Source: a virus
Virus record (IMG/VR): IMGVR_UViG_3300027985_000843
Span: 307,740-371,739 of that record
DNA length: 64,000 bases
Strand: one strand, 5' to 3'
The notes below the pieces were generated by a model. That model saw only the letters and a list, made by a program, of their open reading frames with translations, was not told the origin of the DNA and made no database searches. The translations under genes and the position numbers were made by a program. This document shows positions 57,051-63,883 of the stretch, piece by piece (position 1 is the first letter of the stretch; each line of letters begins with the position of its first letter).

Positions 57051-57214
57051 ATTATCCGAACTTCCGGGCGCGGGAGATCGTAGTAAGGGTGTGGCGGGTG
57101 GGGACCGGCCCCGATCCGGGCCTCATGGAAGATCGAAGCCCCCGGAACCGTCCCGATCCGAGGGCCTACCTCCGTAGTGAGGCCCTGTGAGGGTACGCCC
57201 CGGGCCCGGGGCGT
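57051..57214 (+). ncRNA. GTGTGGCGGGTGGG-family transcript, copy 2, with terminator
   Basis: A P1 promoter (CCGAAC at 57056, CGTAGTA at 57079) is followed after 5 nt by GTGTGGCGGGTGGGG. The region ends with the perfect 20-bp palindrome 57195-57214 (ACGCCCCGGG/CCCGGGGCGT), a likely terminator. A 28-codon GTG frame is possible. No other gene occupies 56932-57241. Confidence 0.5.
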
Positions 57215-57241
57215 GTCAACTATACCGAATGTTCTCGATGA

Positions 57242-58258
57242 TCATGGCTCCTCCGGGTACTTCGCTCGTACCTTCTCCAGCAGCTTCTGAAGCGCCTCCG
57301 TCACCTTCACCTCAGGGATGCTCGTCGCCCTCACACCGGTCAGGATGATGATCCAGTCGGCCGGGAGGGGGTCCGGCTCGGGCTCCGAAGGGTTCAGCTC
57401 TTCTCGGATGGCCTGCTCGACGGCCTCATCGTGGGCCATGTACCGCTCGAAGTCCTCGTCCGATTCCCGGGCCGGTGCCGGCCCCTTCTCGGCCAGGTCC
57501 GCGAGGGCGTTGGCCGCCAACTTGGTCGCCTTCGGGATCTCATACTCGTTGACCGGACTCACCCCAAGACCCGCCCGGATGTCCGCGAGGGGGTCGCCAC
57601 TCGTCTCCTCGTAGGCCGACAAGCCATCCAAGTCCTCCCGGAAGATGTCGTCCGAGCCCGAGAGGGTGTCGTCCTCCTCTTCTTCCTCGTCTTCGTCCTC
57701 GTCGGGGTCCTTGTGCTCCATCCACCGCTCGAAGTCCTCATCCGACTCCCGCTTGGGGGGCGGGACGGGGTCCGGACCCATCACAACCATCGGCTGGTGG
57801 ACCGGAATCGACAGGTCGGGGGTGGCGTCGTGTCGTTTCAGCCCCTCTGAGGGCCCGTTTTCGGGGGTTTCGGGGGTCGAAACGACATCGGGACTGCCGC
57901 CAGGCACCTCTTCCCCAGCCGTGTCGATGACTTGGGGGTCGGGGGTCAAAACGGACATTTTGTCCGTTTTGGGGCGAGGGGGACTGAGAAGTTTTTTGGC
58001 CTCCGCCAGGTTGGAGGCATCAGCCAGTCGAGGATTGTCCTTCTGGGAGTATACCCACATGTATCTTCGGGCACTTCGTGGTTCGATACCAAGCTTCTCA
58101 AGCCAGGGACCAAACTCCCCGTGCTTGAGGGCCTTCTTCTGCTCAGTGAGAAGCTCCCCGATACGGATGAAGTCCGGAAGGGACTTCCGGAAGACTTGGC
58201 CCACCTTCTCGATGAGCTGTAGAACCTCTTCAGAATGGTCTACGACTAGGTCAGTCAT
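57242..58258 (-). CDS. DUF3102-like protein with acidic middle, 338 aa
   Basis: The N-terminal ~95 residues (GQVFRKSLPDFIRIGELLTEQKKALKHGEFGPWLEKLGIEPRSARRYMWV, shown as location 20-69) match DUF3102: a helical DNA-binding-type domain of phages and plasmids. An acidic spacer (DPDEDEDEEEEEDDT) and two copies of ESDEDFER(W/Y)M follow. ATG 58258 has GGAGG upstream and overlaps the nuclease gene. Confidence 0.7.
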   Translation of the reverse strand: MTDLVVDHSEEVLQLIEKVGQVFRKSLPDFIRIGELLTEQKKALKHGEFGPWLEKLGIEPRSARRYMWVYSQKDNPRLADASNLAEAKKLLSPPRPKTDKMSVLTPDPQVIDTAGEEVPGGSPDVVSTPETPENGPSEGLKRHDATPDLSIPVHQPMVVMGPDPVPPPKRESDEDFERWMEHKDPDEDEDEEEEEDDTLSGSDDIFREDLDGLSAYEETSGDPLADIRAGLGVSPVNEYEIPKATKLAANALADLAEKGPAPARESDEDFERYMAHDEAVEQAIREELNPSEPEPDPLPADWIIILTGVRATSIPEVKVTEALQKLLEKVRAKYPEEP

Positions 58259-58677
58259 ACTGCCTCCATGATCTCGGCCACTTCGTGATCCCAACGAGTG
58301 TCTTCCAGGGCCTCCCCATCCTTGAAGACGATGAGGGCAACCCCGGCATCCTTGAGAGCGTCGCGGTAGGTGGGGTTCGCCTCCCAGTCCAACACAACAC
58401 AAGGCTTCCGTTTCAAGGCGGTTGCGTAGAGAACCGCTTGGCCTACGGCTGAGAACGAGCTACGACACCCAGTTTTCAGCTCATACACCCACGTCTTGTC
58501 CACTACATCAGCTCGTCCAACCGAGCATCTGACCTGCTCCTGGCATGGGCCCAACCACGCCACGAAAGCCTTCTGCATGACTCGTTCTCGGGACTTGTAG
58601 GTGGGTCGTAAGAAGACTCGGGCGAGCCGCATCTCCGTGAGAAGCCGTCTTATCTCTTGGGCTGGTTCGTCAGTCAT
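58255..58677 (-). CDS. PD-(D/E)XK nuclease-like protein, 140 aa
   Basis: Active-site pattern D57 (GRADVV), then E66-L-K68 (VYELKTG), and Q80 in AVGQAVLYATAL: a complete PD-(D/E)XK motif set with the downstream Gln typical of RecB/Cas4/Hjc-like folds. It lacks the four-Cys iron-sulfur site of Cas4. Minus-strand P2 (CCGGTGTATGTT, 7 nt, ATG 58677). It may be an endonuclease or recombination enzyme. Confidence 0.75.
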   Translation of the reverse strand: MTDEPAQEIRRLLTEMRLARVFLRPTYKSRERVMQKAFVAWLGPCQEQVRCSVGRADVVDKTWVYELKTGCRSSFSAVGQAVLYATALKRKPCVVLDWEANPTYRDALKDAGVALIVFKDGEALEDTRWDHEVAEIMEAV

Positions 58678-58704
58678 GCCCCCGAACATACACCGGGCCG
58701 AACG

Positions 58705-58736
58705 CCGAAGGCCGGCGTCTTTTCACCGGCCTTCGG
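58705..58736. terminator. Hairpin terminator
   Basis: CCGAAGGCCGG pairs perfectly with CCGGCCTTCGG around a 10-nt loop. It lies between the structured RNA upstream (minus strand) and the P2 promoter of the nuclease gene, so it likely ends that RNA. Confidence 0.65.
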
Positions 58737-58963
58737 ACTCGCTCAAACCGAACTGGGCTCTTCGGCCCATGGGGTGAGCGTACCTACAAGAACCCGCTCG
58801 TGTAGCCGTAGGGTGGACTGCTCACAAGGTCTGCTGTTGAGCGATTGAGCCCATTGGCGGGCTCCGTTACCGGCCGGAGGGACGTCACCTCCGGTTGAGC
58901 CAGGGCAACGAACCACTCCCAGGCAATGAGAACGGGCAAGTAGTTCGTTGCAACCCAGAACAC
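58737..58963 (-). ncRNA. P2-driven structured RNA (candidate)
   Basis: A minus-strand P2 (TTGGTGTATCCT) at about 58967-58980 places the start near 58963. The ~225 nt that follow contain strong stems in order: GCAACGAAC/GTTCGTTGC, CCGGAGG/CCTCCGG, GAGCCC/GGGCTC, then the terminator at 58705-58736. A GTG frame of 59 codons (VFWVATNYLPVLIAW...) also starts exactly at the leaderless position, so a small membrane protein is the alternative. Confidence 0.55.
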
Positions 58964-59005
58964 GGTACTAGGATACACCAACCAGACTCAGATGGGGGCG
59001 AAAAC

Positions 59006-59320
59006 TCAGATCTTCCCCTCGTCGACGAGTGTCAAGAGGGTCTCAGCTACCCGCCACATGGGCAGCGTGGTCGTACCCGTCGGGGCCAGCTGGTCTCCCT
59101 CCCCCTCCTCCCGGAGATAGTTGTTGTACTTGCCCAAGAACTCGGCCACCTCTTCGTCCGTGAGGTCGTCGATGAACCCTAGGTCTGTTGCTCCCTCGCT
59201 CGACAAGTCCTTTTCCTTGGGCGCCGCGTGCTTCAAGAGCATGTTGCAGCCCTCCGCGTTCAACATGTCGCAAGCCACGACCAACACACGGCACAGCAGC
59301 TTCCTCTCAGCGCTCGTCAT
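59006..59320 (-). CDS. Hypothetical protein, 104 aa
   Basis: ATG 59320 overlaps the upstream stop (ATGA). Helical, acidic soluble protein with two Cys. Last gene of a four-gene minus-strand operon starting at 59798. No family. Confidence 0.65.
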   Translation of the reverse strand: MTSAERKLLCRVLVVACDMLNAEGCNMLLKHAAPKEKDLSSEGATDLGFIDDLTDEEVAEFLGKYNNYLREEGEGDQLAPTGTTTLPMWRVAETLLTLVDEGKI

Positions 59321-59559
59321 GGGAACTTCTCCCTCTTGGTCACCACGAAGCCGTGACCGGCGTCATAGTGGGCCTTCACCCGCTTGACCGGCTTGTGAAG
59401 GATGTGCCTCTCCGACCGAATGATGTCGGTCAGCTCCCTCTCCAGGCCGGCGTCTACGGGCCGCACAAGCTCCCGGAGGGACTGAATCGACAGGGTGTAG
59501 GTATCGAGCACCGGCCAGCCCAGGGCGGCGGCCACCCGCTCTCGTAGCTCCTCAGGCAC
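59317..59559 (-). CDS. Hypothetical protein, 80 aa
   Basis: GTG 59559 with an excellent GGAGGAA ribosome site. Helical basic protein. Its start overlaps the end of the membrane peptide upstream. The good SD sites in this operon contrast with the leaderless genes elsewhere. Confidence 0.65.
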   Translation of the reverse strand: MPEELRERVAAALGWPVLDTYTLSIQSLRELVRPVDAGLERELTDIIRSERHILHKPVKRVKAHYDAGHGFVVTKREKFP

Positions 59560-59641
59560 GATTCCTCCAATCCAGCCACACGCGAACGGCGACGGCCGCA
59601 AAGAACCCTACGGTGAAGCTGATGACGATGCCGGGGTACAT
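59552..59641 (-). CDS. Membrane peptide, 29 aa
   Basis: ATG 59641 with GGAGG upstream. One transmembrane helix (residues 3-22) with a basic end (WRNRA). Placed between genes with SD-coupled spacing; role unknown. Confidence 0.6.
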   Translation of the reverse strand: MYPGIVISFTVGFFAAVAVRVWLDWRNRA

Positions 59642-59642
59642 G

Positions 59643-59798
59643 TCAGCCCTCCTCGAACATTTCGAACTGCTCGTCCCAGTCGCTATACCCCATCTCCATG
59701 GGAAACTCTTCCGGGTTGATGGGGTGGCTCTCTCGCCACCACTTCTCAAATCGTGCCAGATCCTCACGCTTCTTGTTGAGGAATTCATCCAAAGGCAT
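59643..59798 (-). CDS. Small acidic protein, 51 aa
   Basis: ATG 59798 with a perfect AAAGGAGG site 8 nt upstream. Glu/Trp/Phe-rich helical peptide. First gene of the SD-type operon; its transcript would begin in the structured region upstream. Confidence 0.65.
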   Translation of the reverse strand: MPLDEFLNKKREDLARFEKWWRESHPINPEEFPMEMGYSDWDEQFEMFEEG

Positions 59799-59829
59799 GT
59801 TCCAGCCCTCCTTTAACGGCCTAAGGCGG

Positions 59830-60079
59830 GCACCCCCCAGGGTCCCGCCTCCCGTCCCCAGTTCCCTTGCCGTACCAACCTACCGGGGCGAGGTTGGGGT
59901 CACCGGCTGACACTATCTCAAGGCTGAAATCCTCCTTCCGTGTCGGTTGGCCGTCCTGTGACGGGTTCCTGTCAGCCCCCTGTCCCTTGTCTTACTTCGG
60001 CCGTGCGGGGGTCACGGCCAGGGTTTTACGCTCTCAAGGGCAGCCTCCTCTCAGGTTTGGTTCCTATGCCAAGCCCCCT
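59830..60079 (-). ncRNA. Structured noncoding region / possible leader RNA
   Basis: 250 bases without a supported gene. Minus-strand hairpins include AGGCGGG/CCCGCCT (59831-59858), CAACCTCGCCCCGGTAGGTTG near 59880 and GCCGTG/CACGGC near 60005. It lies between a P1 gene and an SD-type operon, so it could be a structured 5' leader (riboswitch-like) or a separate RNA. No known RNA family recognised. Confidence 0.4.
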
Positions 60080-60334
60080 TCACTTGCAGGGGTCGGGGTT
60101 GCCGTACTCCGCCGCGACGGTGCGGGGACTGTCGAGCCCCGCAGCTTCCAGGACGTCACACGCTGCCGACAGCGTCTCTTTGCAGCCCGAAAGCTGCGCC
60201 TTCAAGAAGGCAACCTGGGTCTCCAGGTCTTGGATGCGAAGAGCCTGGTCCAGCTCCTTGCGGGTCGGGCGGTCGACCGAGGGGCTTCGAAGCTGCGGCA
60301 TGGCGGGGTCTCTGTCTGCGGTGTTGGTGTTCAT
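60080..60334 (-). CDS. Hypothetical protein, 84 aa
   Basis: Minus-strand P1, leaderless ATG 60334. Helical, with a heptad-like stretch (LRIQDLETQVAFLKAQLSGCKETL). The promoter spacer and first codons (MNTN...) are almost identical to those of the next P1 gene upstream, showing recent duplication of the promoter cassette. Confidence 0.7.
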   Translation of the reverse strand: MNTNTADRDPAMPQLRSPSVDRPTRKELDQALRIQDLETQVAFLKAQLSGCKETLSAACDVLEAAGLDSPRTVAAEYGNPDPCK

Positions 60335-60378
60335 GTCTCTACTACGCTCCCCGAAGGCCAAGGTTCGGAAAAATCGTC

Positions 60379-60618
60379 TCACTCGTCTTCGCACTCAGCT
60401 CGTTCCGTGAGGATGTCGTCCACCAGGGACTCGAAGGCTTCCTTGCTGTCGACGTCTTCGACGTACTCATCGTTGTCGTCCCAGCATTCCAGCCGGGTGC
60501 CACCTTCGTAGTCCTCGTGCTCTTCCGAGTAGGTGACCTTCAGAAGGGCGAAGCCTTCGTAGCGGGCGACGGTCACGTGGGCGATGTAGGCGGGGTGCTC
60601 GGTGATGTTGGTGTTCAT
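60379..60618 (-). CDS. Hypothetical acidic protein, 79 aa
   Basis: Minus-strand P1 with CGTAATA, leaderless ATG 60618. Strongly acidic (EEHEDYEGG, DDNDEYVEDVDSKE), beta then helix. Size and charge are of the DNA-mimic or anti-restriction type, but this is only a suggestion. Confidence 0.7.
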   Translation of the reverse strand: MNTNITEHPAYIAHVTVARYEGFALLKVTYSEEHEDYEGGTRLECWDDNDEYVEDVDSKEAFESLVDDILTERAECEDE

Positions 60619-60660
60619 GTCTCTATTACGCTCCCCGAAGGCCAAGGTTCGGTGAAAAGT

Positions 60661-60951
60661 TCACTTCTCGCAGCGGTGTCGGTCGAACCGCTTGCTGTCG
60701 ACGCTGACTTCGCATCCACAGCCGGGGCAAACCAAGAAGAGGCTGCCCTCTCGCACCACCGCAGTGGTCCCCAGCTGCTCACTGCCCACCTTCATGTTGC
60801 GAGCCGTCTTCGAGCCCGGGACCATACTGTAGACGTCAGCAGCTCGAATGCTCTCGCGGGAGCGAATCTGCATTGCCCACCCCCGGATTCTCGCCACGAC
60901 CTCTTTCCAGGTCTTGGCTGACATGTCTTGGGCACCCATGTCAGTTGACAT
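60661..60951 (-). CDS. Zinc-finger protein, 96 aa
   Basis: Start ATG 60951 lies within the end of the upstream gene (alternative ATG 60939). Helical N-terminus, then a C-terminal CPGCGCEVSVDSKRFDRHRC zinc finger (C-x2-C...H-x-C). Likely nucleic-acid binding. Confidence 0.65.
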   Translation of the reverse strand: MSTDMGAQDMSAKTWKEVVARIRGWAMQIRSRESIRAADVYSMVPGSKTARNMKVGSEQLGTTAVVREGSLFLVCPGCGCEVSVDSKRFDRHRCEK

Positions 60952-61129
60952 CCCCAGCACCAACGCGGTTGGCGGCCCACTCGAAGTTGCCGCAGCGGAC
61001 CGCACGGTTGTTGGCGTGACGCTCGCGGCGGCGAGCAGTGACCTTGATGCCCCGGAGGGTGGCCTCACCGTCAACGGTGCGGCGGGTGGCCTTACGAGCT
61101 GCGCGGGTGGTGGTCATCTTGGCGTTCAT
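60941..61129 (-). CDS. Small basic protein, 62 aa
   Basis: Minus-strand P1, leaderless ATG 61129. Very Arg/Thr/Ala-rich (TTRAARKATRRTVDGEATLR), probably nucleic-acid binding; similar in style to the 49-aa protein at 2152. Overlaps the zinc-finger gene by 11 nt. Confidence 0.7.
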   Translation of the reverse strand: MNAKMTTTRAARKATRRTVDGEATLRGIKVTARRRERHANNRAVRCGNFEWAANRVGAGDVN

Positions 61130-61171
61130 GGTCTTACTACGCTCCCCGGAGGTGATGGTTCGGAAGAAAGA

Positions 61172-61450
61172 TCAGACCGTGAGGACTTGCTTCGCGTAGC
61201 TCTTCGCGGCCTTGAGGGTCGCCCTCGCGTCCCCACCCTTGGGCACGCTGAACTCTCGGTCCTTGTCATCGATGCCGAAGAAGCGAACCTCGTAGCTGCC
61301 TGCGCGGTACTCGTGAATCGAGCCACCAACGTCGACCACGTGCTTGATCAGCTCCCCAACCGACTCCCCATCGACCAGGACTTCGCACGACTGGTCGTCA
61401 TGCCAGAGACCCGAGATCGATTCCATCTTGCTGAAGGTGACCTTGCTCAT
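61172..61450 (-). CDS. Hypothetical protein, 92 aa
   Basis: Minus-strand P1, leaderless ATG 61450. Beta-rich N-terminal two-thirds and a C-terminal helix. Single-domain soluble protein; family unknown. Confidence 0.7.
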   Translation of the reverse strand: MSKVTFSKMESISGLWHDDQSCEVLVDGESVGELIKHVVDVGGSIHEYRAGSYEVRFFGIDDKDREFSVPKGGDARATLKAAKSYAKQVLTV

Positions 61451-61495
61451 GCCCGTACTACGATCAGGGCGAGGGAAGGTTCGGAAGAAAATGGT

Positions 61496-61804
61496 TCACC
61501 AAACTCGGTCGGGCTCGTAGTCGTACCCACGAGGGGCCGGCTCGGCCTCAGGCTCCTCTTCCGGCCCTCGGTCACACAGGATGATGGCTTCCGCCATCTC
61601 ATAGCCGACGTCATCGGCCAGCTCGTCCAGGGCCTCGTCACGGTCCTCGATCTTCTGGACGGCCTGGGCCGCCGCGTGGACCCGGCGAGCCTCTCTGAGG
61701 GCCCTCTGCGCCCCGCGAACGGCCTCTTCGGCCATCTCCAGGGCGATCTCCGCGTCTTCGATTGCGGTGTAGGTGTCGTAGGTCCAGGGTTTTGAAGTTG
61801 CCAT
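61496..61804 (-). CDS. Coiled-coil protein, 102 aa
   Basis: Minus-strand P1, leaderless ATG 61804. Long Ala/Glu/Arg helix (residues 15-75), likely coiled coil, and an acidic Pro-rich tail. No family. Confidence 0.7.
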   Translation of the reverse strand: MATSKPWTYDTYTAIEDAEIALEMAEEAVRGAQRALREARRVHAAAQAVQKIEDRDEALDELADDVGYEMAEAIILCDRGPEEEPEAEPAPRGYDYEPDRVW

Positions 61805-61844
61805 GTCCCTACTACGCTCCCCAGCCTCAAAGGTTCGGAACAAA

Positions 61845-62018
61845 TCAGCCCTCGACCTCAAGACGGTCAAGGATCGCAAGCATGGCCTTCAGATTCGTCC
61901 GCATGGTCCCGTGAACATCCCGGGAAGGTGGCTCCCCGATCACGGCCTGCACATCCGCTTGCAGCCCCTCAAGGCACCGCACGAGGATGGCCTCTTCCTT
62001 CGCTGTTGGTTCTCGCAT
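61845..62018 (-). CDS. Small helical protein, 57 aa
   Basis: ATG 62018 with a strong GGAGG ribosome site 5 nt upstream. It starts only 11 nt after the 3' end of the tmRNA-like RNA, so both could come from one transcript. MREPTAKEEAILVRCLEGL...; no family. Confidence 0.65.
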   Translation of the reverse strand: MREPTAKEEAILVRCLEGLQADVQAVIGEPPSRDVHGTMRTNLKAMLAILDRLEVEG

Positions 62019-62028
62019 CTCGCCTCCT

Positions 62029-62159
62029 TGGTGGAGCTGACCGGAATCGAACCGGCTTCCCCGTTCACGGTCTGCCTAAAGGCCCTTCTCGGGCCATCCA
62101 GGTCCCCCCGGCCCTGGCCTAGCTTTCGCTCGAACGGGAGGTGCCATACCTCCAGCCCC
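62029..62159 (-). ncRNA. tmRNA/tRNA-Ala-like RNA, about 131 nt
   Basis: The ends form a complete acceptor: 5' GGGGCTG with 3' CAGCTCC, then A and an encoded CCA. The G3-U70 pair is the alanyl-tRNA synthetase identity element. The T-arm is canonical (GCCGG-TTCGATT-CCGGT). A D-like hairpin GGT-ATGGC-ACC follows the acceptor. In place of an anticodon arm, a helix (CCCGTTC/GAACGGG) encloses ~65 nt with further hairpins (GGCCC-GAGAA-GGGCC). This is the plan of tmRNA, but far shorter, and no usual tag peptide is seen. It lies 3 nt after a P1-driven gene. Confidence 0.75.
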
Positions 62160-62162
62160 GAA

Positions 62163-62429
62163 TCACACCCTGCTGAAGTCCACCACCTGGGTCATGGCCT
62201 TGATCGTCTGCGCATAGGTCGTCGAAGCAATCCAGATGGCAAGGTCGTAGCTCCCAGGGGTTCTGTCCTTCGGAAACGTCTCCTGGAAGCACTGCCACAG
62301 GCCCATCCCCCACTCGGGGTCAGGATCCTCACCCCGATGCACGGCAAGCTGAACCTGCTCGCGGGCCGCGTCGATAGCCCAGGTGATGATTGCTTCGTTG
62401 CTCTTGCCGATTTCGTTCAAGGTTGCCAT
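62163..62429 (-). CDS. Hypothetical protein, 88 aa
   Basis: Minus-strand P1, leaderless ATG 62429. Helical, Trp/Ile-rich. Ends 3 nt before the tmRNA-like RNA, whose transcript probably starts at this P1. No family. Confidence 0.7.
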   Translation of the reverse strand: MATLNEIGKSNEAIITWAIDAAREQVQLAVHRGEDPDPEWGMGLWQCFQETFPKDRTPGSYDLAIWIASTTYAQTIKAMTQVVDFSRV

Positions 62430-62451
62430 GCCCGTACTACGATCCCCGGCC

Positions 62452-62829
62452 TCAAGAGTTCGGAGAATTCTTTCCCCTGGCCTTCCGCTGCCGCTCCGCC
62501 TCCCGCTCCAGGGCGGGGTACTTCCCTGGAGGAAGCCCGCACAGGCCGGCAAGCTCCGGCCCCATGTCCCGAGCCAGTTGCCGCCGCTCCCGCCTCACGG
62601 CCTCTTGCTCCCGCCGCTCTGCCTCCTCCCTACGGGCCCTCAAGATGTCCCGTAGCCTCCCTATGTCTGTCCTCACCTTGAACAGGATGAGACCCTCACC
62701 ACGGCCCTCCAGGAAGGCTTCCCCGGCCAGGGACTCAGCCACCATCGCTTCCAAGGTCGCGTCGTCGATGAGCCTCACGTCCCCTCGATCAAACGCATCC
62801 CATGCTGCTCGCATTGTCGAACGTTCCAT
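62452..62829 (-). CDS. Coiled-coil basic protein, 125 aa
   Basis: ATG 62829 with GGAGG upstream, one nt after the previous stop. Long Arg/Glu helix (IGRLRDILRARREEAERREQ, residues ~56-75). Its end overlaps the -35 of the next P1. Function unknown. Confidence 0.65.
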   Translation of the reverse strand: MERSTMRAAWDAFDRGDVRLIDDATLEAMVAESLAGEAFLEGRGEGLILFKVRTDIGRLRDILRARREEAERREQEAVRRERRQLARDMGPELAGLCGLPPGKYPALEREAERQRKARGKNSPNS

Positions 62830-62830
62830 G

Positions 62831-63019
62831 TCACGCCTCCTCCCGAAGCATCTCCTCCAGGATCGAATCCGCCAGCTCTATCTGAGCCTTGTAATCCTCG
62901 ACAGTCAGCCCAAGGCGGTCTGCCTCCTCCTGCCACCACTCCTCAGGCGAGGACGAGGACAGGGGAACCAACGTCCGCGAACGGCCAATGTACGGCCTAC
63001 CAGCCGGTGTCGTTCTCAC
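62831..63019 (-). CDS. Hypothetical protein, 62 aa
   Basis: GTG 63019 with GGAGG upstream, inside the end of the upstream gene. N-terminal basic beta part (VRTTPAGRPYIGRSRT), then an acidic helix (EEWWQEEADRLGLTVEDYKAQ), a common phage small-protein layout. Unknown. Confidence 0.6.
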   Translation of the reverse strand: MRTTPAGRPYIGRSRTLVPLSSSSPEEWWQEEADRLGLTVEDYKAQIELADSILEEMLREEA

Positions 63020-63209
63020 AGCTCCGCCTCCTATTGTCCGGGCCCTTCTCGGCCAGCGTGGTGCCATCCTCGCCTCTCCAGATGACTCTGCCAACGGTCA
63101 GCGTCAATCGCTGCCCACTCGCCTTGGTCACCGTGACTGTCTGGCCCTCGACCAGGTCCGTTCCACGAAGGCCCCAGTTCCCGTTCTTCAACTTGGCGAA
63201 GGTTGTCAT
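62997..63209 (-). CDS. Small beta-barrel-like protein, 70 aa
   Basis: Minus-strand P1, leaderless ATG 63209. KLKNGNWGLRG...GQTVTVTKASGQRLTLTVGRVIW looks like a short SH3/OB-type barrel found in phage DNA-binding proteins. The tail is basic. It starts 47 nt downstream of the structured RNA terminator. Confidence 0.7.
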   Translation of the reverse strand: MTTFAKLKNGNWGLRGTDLVEGQTVTVTKASGQRLTLTVGRVIWRGEDGTTLAEKGPDNRRRSCENDTGW

Positions 63210-63255
63210 GCTCGTACTACGACCCCCGCCCCCCAAGGTTCGGAACAAAAGCGAA

Positions 63256-63465
63256 ACGGCCCGAGGGCTGGTCCTCCCTCAGGCCGTCTCAGAACAGAGC
63301 CACGCAGGGACCAGCTGCGCGGTATCCAGACGGCTACCTCGGCCAGTCTATCGGCCCGGGACTCTAACCCAAGAGGCTAGCTCGTCAGCGTCAGACCTAC
63401 GTCAGGTCTGGGAGGGCTCGCACCTCCCCGGCCACCATTGGCCGTCTCTGCTCTCCCCCCTACTA
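63256..63465 (-). ncRNA. P1-driven structured RNA, about 210 nt
   Basis: A minus-strand P1 (CCGAAC at about 63489-63484, CGTAGTA at 63471-63465) has no gene behind it: the first ATG gives only 13 codons. Stems follow in order: GGAGG/CCTCC, AGACCT/AGGTCT, and the terminator ACGGCC..GAGGG/CCCTC..GGCCGT (63256-63287), followed on the minus strand by TTTCGCTTTTGTT. A GGGTTAGAGTCCC segment resembles a T-arm but no full tRNA can be folded. Confidence 0.6.
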
Positions 63466-63490
63466 CGTCCGCCAAGCCCAGATGTTCGGA

Positions 63491-63557
63491 TCAAAGATCC
63501 CAGGCCAGGCCCCGGGCCGAAGAGCCCCTGGCCCCGCCGGGGACTCCCACCCGCCAC
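63491..63557 (-). ncRNA. GTGTGGCGGGTGGG-family transcript, copy 3
   Basis: Minus-strand P1 (CCGAAC near 63591, GTAGTA at 63568-63563), then 5 nt and GTGTGGCGGGTGGGAG, identical in its first 15-16 nt to copy 1. G/C hairpins follow (CCCCGGCGGGG and GGCCCGGGGCC types), ending near the next P1 promoter, which lies immediately downstream. Confidence 0.5.
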
Positions 63558-63609
63558 ACCCGTACTACGACCCCGCCTCACCAGAAGTTCGGAAAAATCT
63601 CACGCACCC

Positions 63610-63880
63610 CACCACAAAAATTCCACGGGGCTCGCACACCCACCCACGCCCCCGTACATGGCCCGGGCCGGTGGATTCCAGTGAGGGCGGAGCGAGGGGG
63701 CCCGATTTGGCAATCGTGCTGCGCCTTTGAGCGTAAGTGTACGGAAATATTGAGGAATTCCCGGGCAATGGCTGGGGGGCGTGAAAACGTTTGCAATCCG
63801 GCCCCCCTTCCCGGCCCTTGCCCTTGAATTTGCCTGGCCTTGAACACGGCCTGTCGGCCACGTTCGAGGCCGAGCAGCCA
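63610..63880. other. Region without recognised genes
   Basis: I see no supported CDS on either strand. Short open frames are Arg/Pro-rich and lack promoters or ribosome sites. It contains G/C-rich inverted repeats and one A/T-richer stretch near 63735-63760. Content unexplained. Confidence 0.4.
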
Positions 63881-63883
63881 TCA

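Noticed and set aside
59830-60079. RNase P RNA or SRP RNA
   Set aside because: The conserved GAGGAAAGTCC-type or SRP Alu/S-domain motifs are not present.
60848-61795. 315-codon plus-strand frame
   Set aside because: It lies antisense to three minus-strand genes, each with its own P1 promoter.
63330-63460. Possible tRNA on either strand (GGGTTAGAGTCCC, CGGCCACCA)
   Set aside because: A T-arm-like hairpin and CCA-like end are present, but no 7-bp acceptor, D-arm and anticodon arm can be combined. Kept only as part of a structured RNA.
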